DNA of 27,230 nucleotides from Thermomonas fusca DSM 15424 (lineage in GTDB: Bacteria > Pseudomonadota > Gammaproteobacteria > Xanthomonadales > Xanthomonadaceae). Position 1 is the first letter of the stretch. The number at the start of each line of letters is the position of its first letter. The notes beneath the pieces were generated by a model. It was not told where the DNA came from, did not search any database, and saw only the letters and a list, made by a program, of their open reading frames with translations. Location: assembly GCF_000423885.1 (NCBI RefSeq), contig NZ_AUIV01000035.1, positions 1 to 27,230 on the forward strand. Reading direction: 5' to 3'. The position numbers and the translations under genes are program-made. This document shows, in pieces, positions 14,344 to 21,743 of the stretch.

Positions 14344-15399
14344 TCAGCCCGCGCCGTGGCGGCGCAGCGCCCATTCCACGTGCTCGCGCACCACCGCCGA
14401 GGGATGGTCGCGGCGGGTTTCCAGCGCGGCCAGCACTTCCGGCGTGGTCGGCGCGTTGCCGAGGGCAATCGCGATGTTGCGCAGCCAGCGCTCGTGGCCG
14501 CTGCGGCGGATCGCGCTGCCCTCGCTGCGGCGCAGGAATTCGTCTTCCTCCCACGCGAACAGCTCGGCCAGGCTGGCCTTGTCCAAGTCGTTGCGGGCGC
14601 GGAAGTCCGGCTCGTCGCTGCGCTTGGCGAACTTGTTCCACGGGCACACCAGTTGGCAGTCGTCGCAGCCGTAGATGCGGTTGCCCATCAGCGGGCGCAG
14701 CTCCTCGTCGATGCTGCCTTCGTGTTCGATGGTGAGATAGGAAATGCAGCGGCGCGCGTCCAGCCGGTAGGGCGCGGTGATCGCGCCGGTGGGGCAGATG
14801 TCGATGCAGCGGGTACAGCTGCCGCAATGGGCGGTGGCGGGCGGGTCGATGGGTAGCGGGATGTCGACGAAGAGTTCGCCGAGGAAGAACCAGCTGCCGC
14901 CTTCCTTGTCGATCAGACAGGTGTGCTTGCCGATCCAGCCCAGCCCGGCGTTGCGCGCCAGCGCGCGTTCCAGCACCGGCGCGGAATCGGTGAAGGCGCG
15001 ATGGCCGAACGGGCCGATCTCCGCCTGCACCACCTCGGCCAGTTTCTGCAGGCGGTTGCGCATCAGCTTGTGGTAGTCGCGGCCCAGCGCGTAGCGGGCC
15101 ACATAGGCGCGTTCGTGCTCGCGCAGGTTGGCCCAGGCGGCGTCCGGGTCCTTGCCGTAGTCCAGCCCCACCGAGATCACCCGGATCGTGCCCGGCAGCA
15201 GCTCCGCCGGGCGCGCGCGCATCGCGCCGTGGCGCGCCATCCATTCCATCGAGCCGTACAGCTGCTGGCCCAGCCAGTCGAGCAGGTGCGCCTCGTCCTG
15301 CTTGAGCTCCACCCCCGTGATGCCCACCCGCTGGAAGCCGGCGGCGTGCGCAAGGGCGCGGATGCGCGCGGCAAGCGCGTTGTAGTCGGGCGTGGACAT
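14344..15399 (-). CDS. queG: Epoxyqueuosine reductase QueG
   Basis: The 351-residue product performs the last step of queuosine synthesis: cobalamin-dependent reduction of epoxyqueuosine in tRNA. The N-terminal domain holds HRAFTDSAPVLER with the candidate catalytic aspartate D138, and GLGWIGKHTCLI. The ferredoxin-like region has CGSCTRCIDICPTGAI and a second cluster using CISYLT plus CDDCQLVCPWN. A HEAT-like C-terminal segment follows. The frame is open upstream, but ATG 15399 is chosen because MSTPDYNALAARIRALA is the family-like start and TATAAT lies 7 nt before it. queG is divergent from nnr, 37 bp apart; this neighbourhood matches the E. coli queG-nnr-tsaE-amiB-mutL order. Confidence 0.95.
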   Translation of the reverse strand: MSTPDYNALAARIRALAHAAGFQRVGITGVELKQDEAHLLDWLGQQLYGSMEWMARHGAMRARPAELLPGTIRVISVGLDYGKDPDAAWANLREHERAYVARYALGRDYHKLMRNRLQKLAEVVQAEIGPFGHRAFTDSAPVLERALARNAGLGWIGKHTCLIDKEGGSWFFLGELFVDIPLPIDPPATAHCGSCTRCIDICPTGAITAPYRLDARRCISYLTIEHEGSIDEELRPLMGNRIYGCDDCQLVCPWNKFAKRSDEPDFRARNDLDKASLAELFAWEEDEFLRRSEGSAIRRSGHERWLRNIAIALGNAPTTPEVLAALETRRDHPSAVVREHVEWALRRHGAG

Positions 15400-15406
15400 G
15401 GCGCAA

Positions 15407-15414
15407 ATTATAGA
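15407..15414. promoter_or_regulatory. Overlapping divergent -10 elements for queG and nnr
   Basis: On the minus strand a perfect TATAAT (15412-15407) ends 7 nt before the queG ATG, with no Shine-Dalgarno. On the plus strand TATAGA (15409-15414) can serve nnr, with a start near 15421 and a leader of about 16 nt. The hexamers overlap, so both promoters could not be occupied at once. Neither side has a recognisable -35. The AT-rich patch stands out in very GC-rich surroundings. Confidence 0.6.
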
Positions 15415-15436
15415 TTCGCACCCGGGAACCGCCGCC

Positions 15437-16909
15437 ATGCACGCTCCGCTGCCGCTGTTCGACCCCGCCGCGCTGCGTGCGCTGGAGGCACGCGGCACTG
15501 TCCATTGCGATGGCGATGCCTTCGCGCTGATGGCGCGCGCCGGGCAGGCCGGCTGGCGCTGCGCGCTGAAACATTGGCCACGAGCGATGCGGATCGTGGT
15601 CGCCTGCGGGCCCGGCAACAACGGCGGCGACGGCTACGTGCTGGCGCGGCATGCGCACGAGGCCGGCCGCGAGGTGCGTGTGCTGCGCCTGGCCGAGCCG
15701 GCCAGTGAACTGGCGCGGCGCGCCTGCGCGGACTATCTCGCGTCTGGCGGGCTCATCGGCAGCGAACTGGGCGATGCCGAGCTGATCGTCGATGCCCTGT
15801 TCGGCATCGGCCTGACGCGTGCGCCGGACCTGACCGCCGCCGCGCTGATCGACGCCATCAACGCGCACCCCGCGCCGGTGCTGGCGCTGGACGTGCCCAC
15901 CGGCATCGATGCCCACACCGGCAGCGCGCCGGGCGCGGCGATCGATGCCGATTGCACTCTGCAGTTCCTCGCCCGCCATCGCGGCCTGCGCACCGGCGCG
16001 GCGCTGGACCGCTGCGGCGAATTGGAGCTGGCGACGCTGGAGCTGCCGGCGTCGGCGTTCGATGGCATCGCGCCGACTGCGCTGGCCTGGCGCGCCGACG
16101 CGCTGGCCGGCTTCTTCCCGCTGCGCCCGCGCGATGGACACAAGGGCCGCAATGGCCACGTGCTGTGCATCGGCGGCGATGCCGGCAGCGGTGGCGCGAT
16201 CCTGCTGGCCGCACAGGCGGCGCTGCGCAGTGGCGCGGGCCTCGTCAGCGTGGCGACCCGCGAGGCGCACGTGCCGGCGCTGCTGGCGCGTTGCCCGGAA
16301 GCGATGGTGCATGCGGTGGAAGGCACGGCGGAACTGCTGCCGCTGCTGGCGCGCGCGGACGTGCTGGCACTCGGCCCGGGGCTGGGGCAGGGCGAATGGG
16401 GCCGTGCCCTGTTCCATGCCGCGCTGGCCTGCAACAAGCCGCACGTGCTGGATGCCGATGCGCTCAATCTCCTGGCGTCGACGGGCGCCCCACTGCACGC
16501 GGACGACATCGTCACCCCGCATCCGGGCGAGGCCGCGCGCCTGCTGGGCGGCACCACCGCGGAGCTGCAGCGCGATCGTTTCGCGGCGGCCGTCGCCCTG
16601 CAGGTGCGGCTGGGCTGCACGGCGGTCCTGAAGGGCGCCGGCAGCATCGTGCAGGCCGCGGGCCACCCGTCCGCGGTGATCTGCGCCGGCAATCCCGGCA
16701 TGGGCACCGGCGGCATGGGCGATGTGCTGACCGGGGTGGTCGCGGCGCTGCGCGGCCAGGGCTTCGATGCGCATGACGCGGCGGTCGCCGGTGCGCTGCT
16801 CCACGCCGCCGCGGGCGATGCGGCCGCGCGCGAGGATGGCGAGCGCGGCCTGCTGCCTTCAGACCTGCTGCCGTGGTTGCGCAGGTTGGCCAATCCGGTG
16901 CGACGATAG
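15437..16909 (+). CDS. nnr: Bifunctional NAD(P)H-hydrate epimerase / ADP-dependent NAD(P)H-hydrate dehydratase
   Basis: The 490-residue protein is a YjeF-type fusion. The N-terminal epimerase domain (about 1-195) has CGPGNNGGDGYVLARH and DALFGIGLTR, plus LDVPTGIDAHTG. The C-terminal dehydratase domain (about 205-485, ribokinase-like) has GHKGRNGHVLCIGG, VLDADALNLL, TPHPGEAARL and the GNPGMGTGGMGDVLTGV anion-hole/ATP region. Together they repair hydrated NADH and NADPH. An ATG at 15392 in the same frame would place the start inside queG and upstream of the -10, so ATG 15437 is preferred. tsaE begins 4 bp after the stop, so they form an operon. Confidence 0.95.
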   Translation: MHAPLPLFDPAALRALEARGTVHCDGDAFALMARAGQAGWRCALKHWPRAMRIVVACGPGNNGGDGYVLARHAHEAGREVRVLRLAEPASELARRACADYLASGGLIGSELGDAELIVDALFGIGLTRAPDLTAAALIDAINAHPAPVLALDVPTGIDAHTGSAPGAAIDADCTLQFLARHRGLRTGAALDRCGELELATLELPASAFDGIAPTALAWRADALAGFFPLRPRDGHKGRNGHVLCIGGDAGSGGAILLAAQAALRSGAGLVSVATREAHVPALLARCPEAMVHAVEGTAELLPLLARADVLALGPGLGQGEWGRALFHAALACNKPHVLDADALNLLASTGAPLHADDIVTPHPGEAARLLGGTTAELQRDRFAAAVALQVRLGCTAVLKGAGSIVQAAGHPSAVICAGNPGMGTGGMGDVLTGVVAALRGQGFDAHDAAVAGALLHAAAGDAAAREDGERGLLPSDLLPWLRRLANPVRR

Positions 16910-16913
16910 CCGG

Positions 16914-17369
16914 ATGTCCGATTTCCTTCTTCCCGATGCCGCCGCCACCGAAGCGCTGGGTGCGCGGCTGGCGCAGACCCTGCCCGAGCGCGCGGTGATC
17001 CAGCTGCACGGCGATCTCGGTGCCGGCAAATCCACCCTCGCACGCGCGCTGCTGCGTGCGCTGGGCGTTACCGGCACCATCCGCAGTCCCACCTACACGC
17101 TGGTCGAGCAGTACGCGCTGCCCGCCGGCGGGCTGGCCCTGCACCTGGACCTGTACCGGATCGGCAATCCGGGCGAACTGGAGTTCCTCGGTCTCGACCC
17201 GGCCGAAGCCCGGCTGTGGCTGGTGGAGTGGCCGGAGCGCGGGCAGGGCGCGCTGCCGCCGGTGGACCTGGACATCGCGCTGGCGGTGGACGGCGATGGC
17301 CGTCGCTGCCGGCTGGATGCGCGGACCGCGACGGGCCGGCAGTGGCTGGCGGCGATCAGCATGGCCTGA
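16914..17369 (+). CDS. tsaE: tRNA threonylcarbamoyladenosine biosynthesis ATPase TsaE
   Basis: The 151-residue product is the P-loop ATPase that works with TsaB and TsaD to place the t6A modification on tRNAs reading ANN codons. Walker A is GDLGAGKST at residues 33-41. SPTYTLVEQY (threonine switch region) and HLDLYRI are the other family marks, and LWLVEWPERG follows. The longer open frame overlaps nnr, but ATG 16914, four bases after the nnr stop, gives the normal TsaE length and N-terminus. No clear Shine-Dalgarno is seen, as expected if translation is coupled to nnr. Confidence 0.95.
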   Translation: MSDFLLPDAAATEALGARLAQTLPERAVIQLHGDLGAGKSTLARALLRALGVTGTIRSPTYTLVEQYALPAGGLALHLDLYRIGNPGELEFLGLDPAEARLWLVEWPERGQGALPPVDLDIALAVDGDGRRCRLDARTATGRQWLAAISMA

Positions 17370-17439
17370 AGTTGCGGGTGCAAGCTCTGCACGGGTCGAG
17401 GAAAGTTCTGCAGGTCACGGATTATTCAGGGAAAAGTGC

Positions 17440-17468
17440 TTGCGTCTGCTCTCGACAGGTGCTTAACT
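17440..17468 (+). promoter_or_regulatory. Weak candidate promoter of amiC
   Basis: TTGCGT (17440-17445) and TTAACT (17463-17468) are 17 bp apart, and the latter ends 7 nt before the amiC ATG at 17476. Each hexamer matches consensus at only three of six bases, but the spacing repeats that seen at queG and mutL. No ribosome binding site is present before the ATG. The 106-bp gap after tsaE is large enough for a separate promoter. Confidence 0.3.
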
Positions 17469-17475
17469 CCCGGCC

Positions 17476-18942
17476 ATGCGTCCGATGGGGAACCGCTGCA
17501 ATCGCGTCTTGCCGGCAGCCATGCTGCTGGCCGCGTTCGCCTGTTCTCAGGTAAATGCTTCTGAAATCAAGCAGTTGCGCATCGAGACCGGTGCCACCGG
17601 TACGCGCGCCGAACTCCATCTGGACAAGGCCGGCGAGTACCGGCTGATTCCGCTTTCCAATCCCGATCGGCTGGCGGTGGACTTCCCCGCCAGCCATCTG
17701 GCGCGCGGCCTGGCGCTGCCGGCGGCCGCCGGCATGGTCAAGGCCGTGCGCACCGGGCAGCCCGTCCCGGGCACGGTGCGGGTGGTGTTCGACCTGGCCA
17801 GCAAGGTCAGGGCGATCCCGACCACGCTGGATACCGCTGCGTCCGGCACCGTGCTGGTGCTGGAATGGCCGGGCGATCCGGCACCGACGACCGCCGCCGC
17901 GCCCACCGCGACGCCCGCCATCGCCACGATCGAAAAGCCCGTCACCGCCGGCCCGTCGCCAGCGACCGGTACGCCTGCCGCCGCCGATCCCATCGCCGCC
18001 TTCGCTGCCGCCGCGACGCCGACGCAGCCGGCGCCGGCCAAGCCCGCGGTCGCCGCGACGCCCGTACCTCCGCCCGCCGCCACGCCCTCCGTGCAGCAGG
18101 CCGCGCCGGCCATGCCCGCGCCGCGGCCGTTGTCGCAGGCAGGCACCCGCCCATTGGTGGTCGCCATCGATGCCGGCCATGGCGGCCAGGACCCCGGCGC
18201 GCACGGCCCCAACGGCACCCGCGAGAAGGACATCACCCTGGCCATCGCCCGCGAGCTGGCCCGGCAGGTCAACGCCACGCCGGGGCTGAAGGCGTTCCTG
18301 ACCCGCGACAGCGATGTGTACATCCCGCTGAACCACCGCGCCCGTCGCGCCAGCGCCAACCGCGCCGACATCTTCCTGTCGATCCATGCCGATGCCGCCG
18401 AGAACCGCGGTGCGCGTGGCTCGTCCGTGTATGTGCTGTCCACCCGCGGCGCATCCTCGCAGCGCGCGCGCTGGCTGGCGGACAAGGAAAACGCGGCCGA
18501 CATCATCGGCGGCGAACGCGTGCGTGTGGCCGACAACACCCTCACCTCGGTGCTGCTGGACCTCACCCAGAGCGGCAACATGAAGGCGTCCGAAGACGCC
18601 GCCGAGCACGTGCTGGGCGGCCTGAAGCGGGTCGGCAACAACCACAAGCCGGACGTCGAGCGCGCCAATTTCGCGGTGCTGCGCACCTCCGACAAAATGC
18701 CGGCGATGCTGGTGGAAACCGCCTTCATCTCCAACCCGGATGAAGAGAAGCGGCTGGCCGACCCGACCTTCCAGCGCACCCTCGCCAGTGCGATCCTGGA
18801 CGGTGTCGACCGCTACTTCTCGCGCCAGCCGCCGCCGGGCACGCTGTATGCCGCGCGCGCGCAGGCCAGCCAGTCGGCGCAGATCCCGTCGGGCGGTCGG
18901 ACGCTGGACATCGCCGCGGTGGGCGCCGGCGGCAGTCCCTGA
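17476..18942 (+). CDS. amiC: Periplasmic N-acetylmuramoyl-L-alanine amidase (AmiB/AmiC type)
   Basis: The 488-residue preprotein cleaves the amide between muramic acid and the stem peptide for daughter-cell separation. It has a Sec signal peptide (MRPMGNRCNRVLPAAMLLAAFACSQVNA; the cysteine does not form a lipobox). An AMIN domain (about 30-130) is followed by a long Ala/Pro/Thr-rich linker (about 133-222). The C-terminal Amidase_3 domain has zinc ligands H235 (DAGHGG), E250 (TREKD) and H304 (SIHAD) and catalytic E414 (VETAFISNP). AmiB/AmiC enzymes are usually regulated by an inhibitory helix and EnvC/NlpD activators. The position between tsaE and mutL equals that of E. coli amiB. An in-frame ATG at 17485 is an alternative start. 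Confidence 0.93.
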   Translation: MRPMGNRCNRVLPAAMLLAAFACSQVNASEIKQLRIETGATGTRAELHLDKAGEYRLIPLSNPDRLAVDFPASHLARGLALPAAAGMVKAVRTGQPVPGTVRVVFDLASKVRAIPTTLDTAASGTVLVLEWPGDPAPTTAAAPTATPAIATIEKPVTAGPSPATGTPAAADPIAAFAAAATPTQPAPAKPAVAATPVPPPAATPSVQQAAPAMPAPRPLSQAGTRPLVVAIDAGHGGQDPGAHGPNGTREKDITLAIARELARQVNATPGLKAFLTRDSDVYIPLNHRARRASANRADIFLSIHADAAENRGARGSSVYVLSTRGASSQRARWLADKENAADIIGGERVRVADNTLTSVLLDLTQSGNMKASEDAAEHVLGGLKRVGNNHKPDVERANFAVLRTSDKMPAMLVETAFISNPDEEKRLADPTFQRTLASAILDGVDRYFSRQPPPGTLYAARAQASQSAQIPSGGRTLDIAAVGAGGSP

Positions 18943-19007
18943 CGCGGCGACGGTTTTCCGCCTTCGATACGTTCCGCCGCGCAGCGGATACAACGGGCGT
19001 GGCCGGC

Positions 19008-19013
19008 TAGAAT
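19008..19013 (+). promoter_or_regulatory. -10 hexamer placed for a leaderless mutL mRNA
   Basis: TAGAAT (five of six to consensus) ends 7 nt before the mutL GTG at 19021. The intervening CCTCCGG cannot act as a ribosome binding site, since it resembles the anti-Shine-Dalgarno itself. A start site at the normal distance would coincide with the initiator G. The -35 region is weak (GATACA, 15-bp spacer). Read-through from amiC, 78 bp upstream, is also possible. Confidence 0.5.
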
Positions 19014-19020
19014 CCTCCGG

Positions 19021-20811
19021 GTGAGCATCCGTCAACTCCCCGATACCCTGATCAACCAGATCGCCGCCGGCGAAGTGGTCGAACGACCCGCGTCCGTGGT
19101 CAAGGAACTGGTCGAAAACGCGCTGGACGCCAGCGCCAAACGCATCGACATCGACCTGGAAGAAGGCGGCGTGCGCCTGATCCGCATCCGCGACGACGGC
19201 GGCGGCATCGCGCCCGAGGAATTGCCCCTGGCAGTCAGCCGCCACGCCACCAGCAAGATCGCCAGCATCGACGATCTGGAAGCGGTGGCCACGCTTGGCT
19301 TCCGCGGCGAAGCGCTGCCGTCGGTCGCTTCGGTCAGCCGCTTCCGCCTCGCCTCGCGCAAACGCGATGCGGAGCACGGTGCGGAGCTGCGCATCGATGG
19401 CGGCAGGCTGGGCGAGGTCGCGCCGAACGCGCATCCGCACGGCACCACGGTGGAGGTACGCGACCTGTTCTTCAATGTTCCGGCGCGGCGCAAGTTCCTG
19501 CGTGCCGAGCGCACCGAGCTGTCGCATATCGAGGAATGGCTGCGCACGCTGGCGCTGGCGCGGCCGGACGTCGAGATCCGGGTGAGCCACAACGGCAAGC
19601 CGTCGCGGCGCTGGAAGGGCGAGGGCCACCTGCTCAGCGACGTGCGCCTGCACGAGGCGCTGGGCGAGGAGTTCGCACGCAACGCGCTGCGCGTGGACCA
19701 CGCCGGCGCCGGCATGCGCCTGCACGGCTGGATCGCGCAGCCGGCCTACAACCGCGCCAGCGCCGACCAGCAGTACCTCTACGTCAACGGCCGCAGCGTG
19801 CGCGACCGCAACATCGCCCACGCGGTGCGGCAGGCCTACAGCGACGTGCTGTTCCACGGCCGCCATCCGGCCTACGTGCTGTTCCTCGAACTCGACCCGC
19901 GCGGCGTGGACGTCAACGTGCATCCGGCCAAGCACGAGGTGCGCTTCCGCGAATCGCGCCTCGTCCACGACTTCGTCTACCGCACCCTGCACGCCGCGCT
20001 GGCGGACACCCGCGCCGGCAGCATGGCCGCGCCCACGCCGCCGATGATGGCCAGCGGCGTGGATGCGCCGCGCTGGGCGATGCCGCAGGCGCCGCAGCAG
20101 CAGGCCATCGGCCTGCGCGTGGGCGATGCGCCCGCCGCGTATGCCGCGCTGTACGCGCCGCGCGAGGACGCAGTGGCCGTATCGATGACGCCCCCGATGC
20201 CGATGCCGGACGACGCGCCCGGCGGCATGCCGCCGCTCGGCTTCGCCGTCGCCCAGCTGCACGGCATCTACATCTTGGCCGAGAATGCCGACGGCCTGAT
20301 CGTGGTCGACATGCACGCCGCCCACGAGCGCATCGGCTACGAGAAGCTGAAGGCCGCGCACGACGGCGCCGGCCTGCGTACCCAGCCGCTGCTGGTGCCG
20401 GGCAGCCTTGCGGTGTCCGAGCGCGAGGCCGATATCGCCGAGCGCGAGGCCGACACGCTGGCGCAGCTCGGCTTCGAGGTGCAGCGCAGCGGCCCGCAGT
20501 CGCTGCTGCTGCGCAGCGTGCCGGCGCTGCTGGCCCACGGCGACGTGGAGGCACTGCTGCGCGACGTGCTCACCGACCTGCGCGAACACGGCAACACCCG
20601 CCGGGTGGCCGAGACCCGCGACGAGCTGCTGGCCACCATGGCCTGCCACGGCGCGGTGCGCGCCAACCGCAGGCTCACCATTCCCGAGATGAACGCGCTG
20701 CTGCGCGAGATGGAAGCCACCGAACGGTCCGGCCAGTGCAACCACGGCCGCCCCACGTGGACGCGTTTTTCGCTGGCGGAGATGGACAAATGGTTCCTGC
20801 GCGGACGTTGA
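19021..20811 (+). CDS. mutL: DNA mismatch repair protein MutL with endonuclease motif
   Basis: The 596-residue protein has an N-terminal GHKL ATPase: ELVENALDAS (motif I), DDGGGI (motif II), HATSK and TLGFRGEAL. A transducer domain includes VNVHPAKHEVRF, and a Pro/Met/Ala-rich linker spans about 335-405. The C-terminal dimerisation domain holds D430-M-H-A-x2-E436-x4-E441, the DQHA(x)2E(x)4E metal motif with M for Q, with ACHGAVRAN and CNHGRPTWTRF. These mark the nicking-endonuclease type of MutL, which works without MutH. Translation starts at GTG 19021, where MSIRQLPDTLINQIAAGEVVERP matches the family start. The stop overlaps the next gene by 22 bp. Confidence 0.97.
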   Translation: MSIRQLPDTLINQIAAGEVVERPASVVKELVENALDASAKRIDIDLEEGGVRLIRIRDDGGGIAPEELPLAVSRHATSKIASIDDLEAVATLGFRGEALPSVASVSRFRLASRKRDAEHGAELRIDGGRLGEVAPNAHPHGTTVEVRDLFFNVPARRKFLRAERTELSHIEEWLRTLALARPDVEIRVSHNGKPSRRWKGEGHLLSDVRLHEALGEEFARNALRVDHAGAGMRLHGWIAQPAYNRASADQQYLYVNGRSVRDRNIAHAVRQAYSDVLFHGRHPAYVLFLELDPRGVDVNVHPAKHEVRFRESRLVHDFVYRTLHAALADTRAGSMAAPTPPMMASGVDAPRWAMPQAPQQQAIGLRVGDAPAAYAALYAPREDAVAVSMTPPMPMPDDAPGGMPPLGFAVAQLHGIYILAENADGLIVVDMHAAHERIGYEKLKAAHDGAGLRTQPLLVPGSLAVSEREADIAEREADTLAQLGFEVQRSGPQSLLLRSVPALLAHGDVEALLRDVLTDLREHGNTRRVAETRDELLATMACHGAVRANRRLTIPEMNALLREMEATERSGQCNHGRPTWTRFSLAEMDKWFLRGR

Positions 20812-21743
20812 TCCTGCTCGCCGTCGCCGCACTGGCGGTGGCCGCCTGCAATCGCTCCAGCGAGCCCAGCGCGGCGCAAGAAGCCGCGAAGGCGAAGGCC
20901 GCGGCCGAGTTCGCCGCGTCCGAACAGGCGTGGCGCGCGCGGCGATTGGCGGAACTGACCAGGCCCGATGGCTGGGCCAGCCTGATCGGCCTGCACTGGC
21001 TGGATGCGGGCGCGCACCGCGTCGGCAGCGCCGCCGACAACGGCATCCGCCTGCTGCTGGGCCCGCCGCACCTGGGCGTGTTCAGCGTGGGCGACGGCAA
21101 GGCACGCTTCGTGGCCGATGCGGCGGTCACCATTGATGGCGAGCCCGGCAAGGGCGGCGCGCTGCGCAGTGATGTCGACGCCGGCGGCCCCAGCGTGATC
21201 GGGTTCGACGACGGCAAGGGGCGGGCCACGGTGATCGAGCGGGGTGGCCGGCTGGCGCTGCGGGTCAAGCACAGCGATGCCGACAGCCGGGTGCATTTCG
21301 CCGGCCTGCAGTACTGGCCGGGTGGCCCGCAGTGGCGGGTGCAGGCGCGCTTCATCCCGCACACGCCCGGCAAGACCCTGCCGATCGCCAACATCATCGG
21401 CACCACCGACGAGATTCCCAACCCCGGCGTGGTCGAGTTCACCCGCAACGGCACGCCGTTCCGGCTGGAGGCGCTGGACCAGGGCGAAGGCACGCTGTTC
21501 CTGGTCTTCGCCGACCGCACCAGCGGCCACGGCAGCTACGGCGCCGGACGCTTCATCGACGCGCCGATGCCGGATGCGCAGGGTCGCCTGCTGCTCGACT
21601 TCAACCGCGCCTACAACCCGCCGTGCGCATTCACCCCGTTCGCCACCTGCCCGCTGCCGCCGCCGGAAAACCGGCTGGACTTGCGGGTGGACGCCGGCGA
21701 AAAAACCTATCGCAAGCCCGAATCATCCTCCAAGGACGCCTGA
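20790..21743 (+). CDS. DUF1684-domain lipoprotein
   Basis: The 317-residue protein begins with a short lipoprotein signal, MVPARTLILLAVAALAVAAC, with a lipobox ending at C20, then an Ala/Glu/Lys-rich segment. The rest is DUF1684: GWASLIGLHWLDAG near the front and the hallmark DFNRAYNPPCAFTPFATCPLPPPENRL near the end, with conserved cysteines. The family has no established function. The gene starts 22 bp inside mutL in another frame and stops on the TGATG that starts the next gene, so it is translationally tied to both. A TTG at 20808 is a possible later start that keeps the lipobox. Cell location is predicted as membrane-anchored periplasmic. Confidence 0.85.
   Translation: MVPARTLILLAVAALAVAACNRSSEPSAAQEAAKAKAAAEFAASEQAWRARRLAELTRPDGWASLIGLHWLDAGAHRVGSAADNGIRLLLGPPHLGVFSVGDGKARFVADAAVTIDGEPGKGGALRSDVDAGGPSVIGFDDGKGRATVIERGGRLALRVKHSDADSRVHFAGLQYWPGGPQWRVQARFIPHTPGKTLPIANIIGTTDEIPNPGVVEFTRNGTPFRLEALDQGEGTLFLVFADRTSGHGSYGAGRFIDAPMPDAQGRLLLDFNRAYNPPCAFTPFATCPLPPPENRLDLRVDAGEKTYRKPESSSKDA

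Noticed and set aside
12320..14674. 784-codon open frame opposite parC
   Set aside because: Same antisense-shadow composition; parC on the other strand has all family motifs.
17378..17392. GTGCA-AGCTC-TGCAC inverted repeat after tsaE, considered as a terminator
   Set aside because: Only five base pairs and no U-tract; weaker than random stems common in this GC range.
17865..18150. Low-complexity Ala/Pro/Thr stretch in amiC, considered as a repeat or foreign insert
   Set aside because: It is the expected flexible linker between the AMIN and amidase domains, and base composition matches its neighbours.
20030..20240. Pro/Met/Ala-rich stretch in mutL, considered as a frameshift or insertion
   Set aside because: MutL proteins have a poorly conserved linker here; both flanking domains are in one frame.
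17422..20832. 1136-codon open frame opposite amiC and mutL
   Set aside because: It spans two real genes and their gap and has no recognisable domain; it is open only because of GC-biased third positions.
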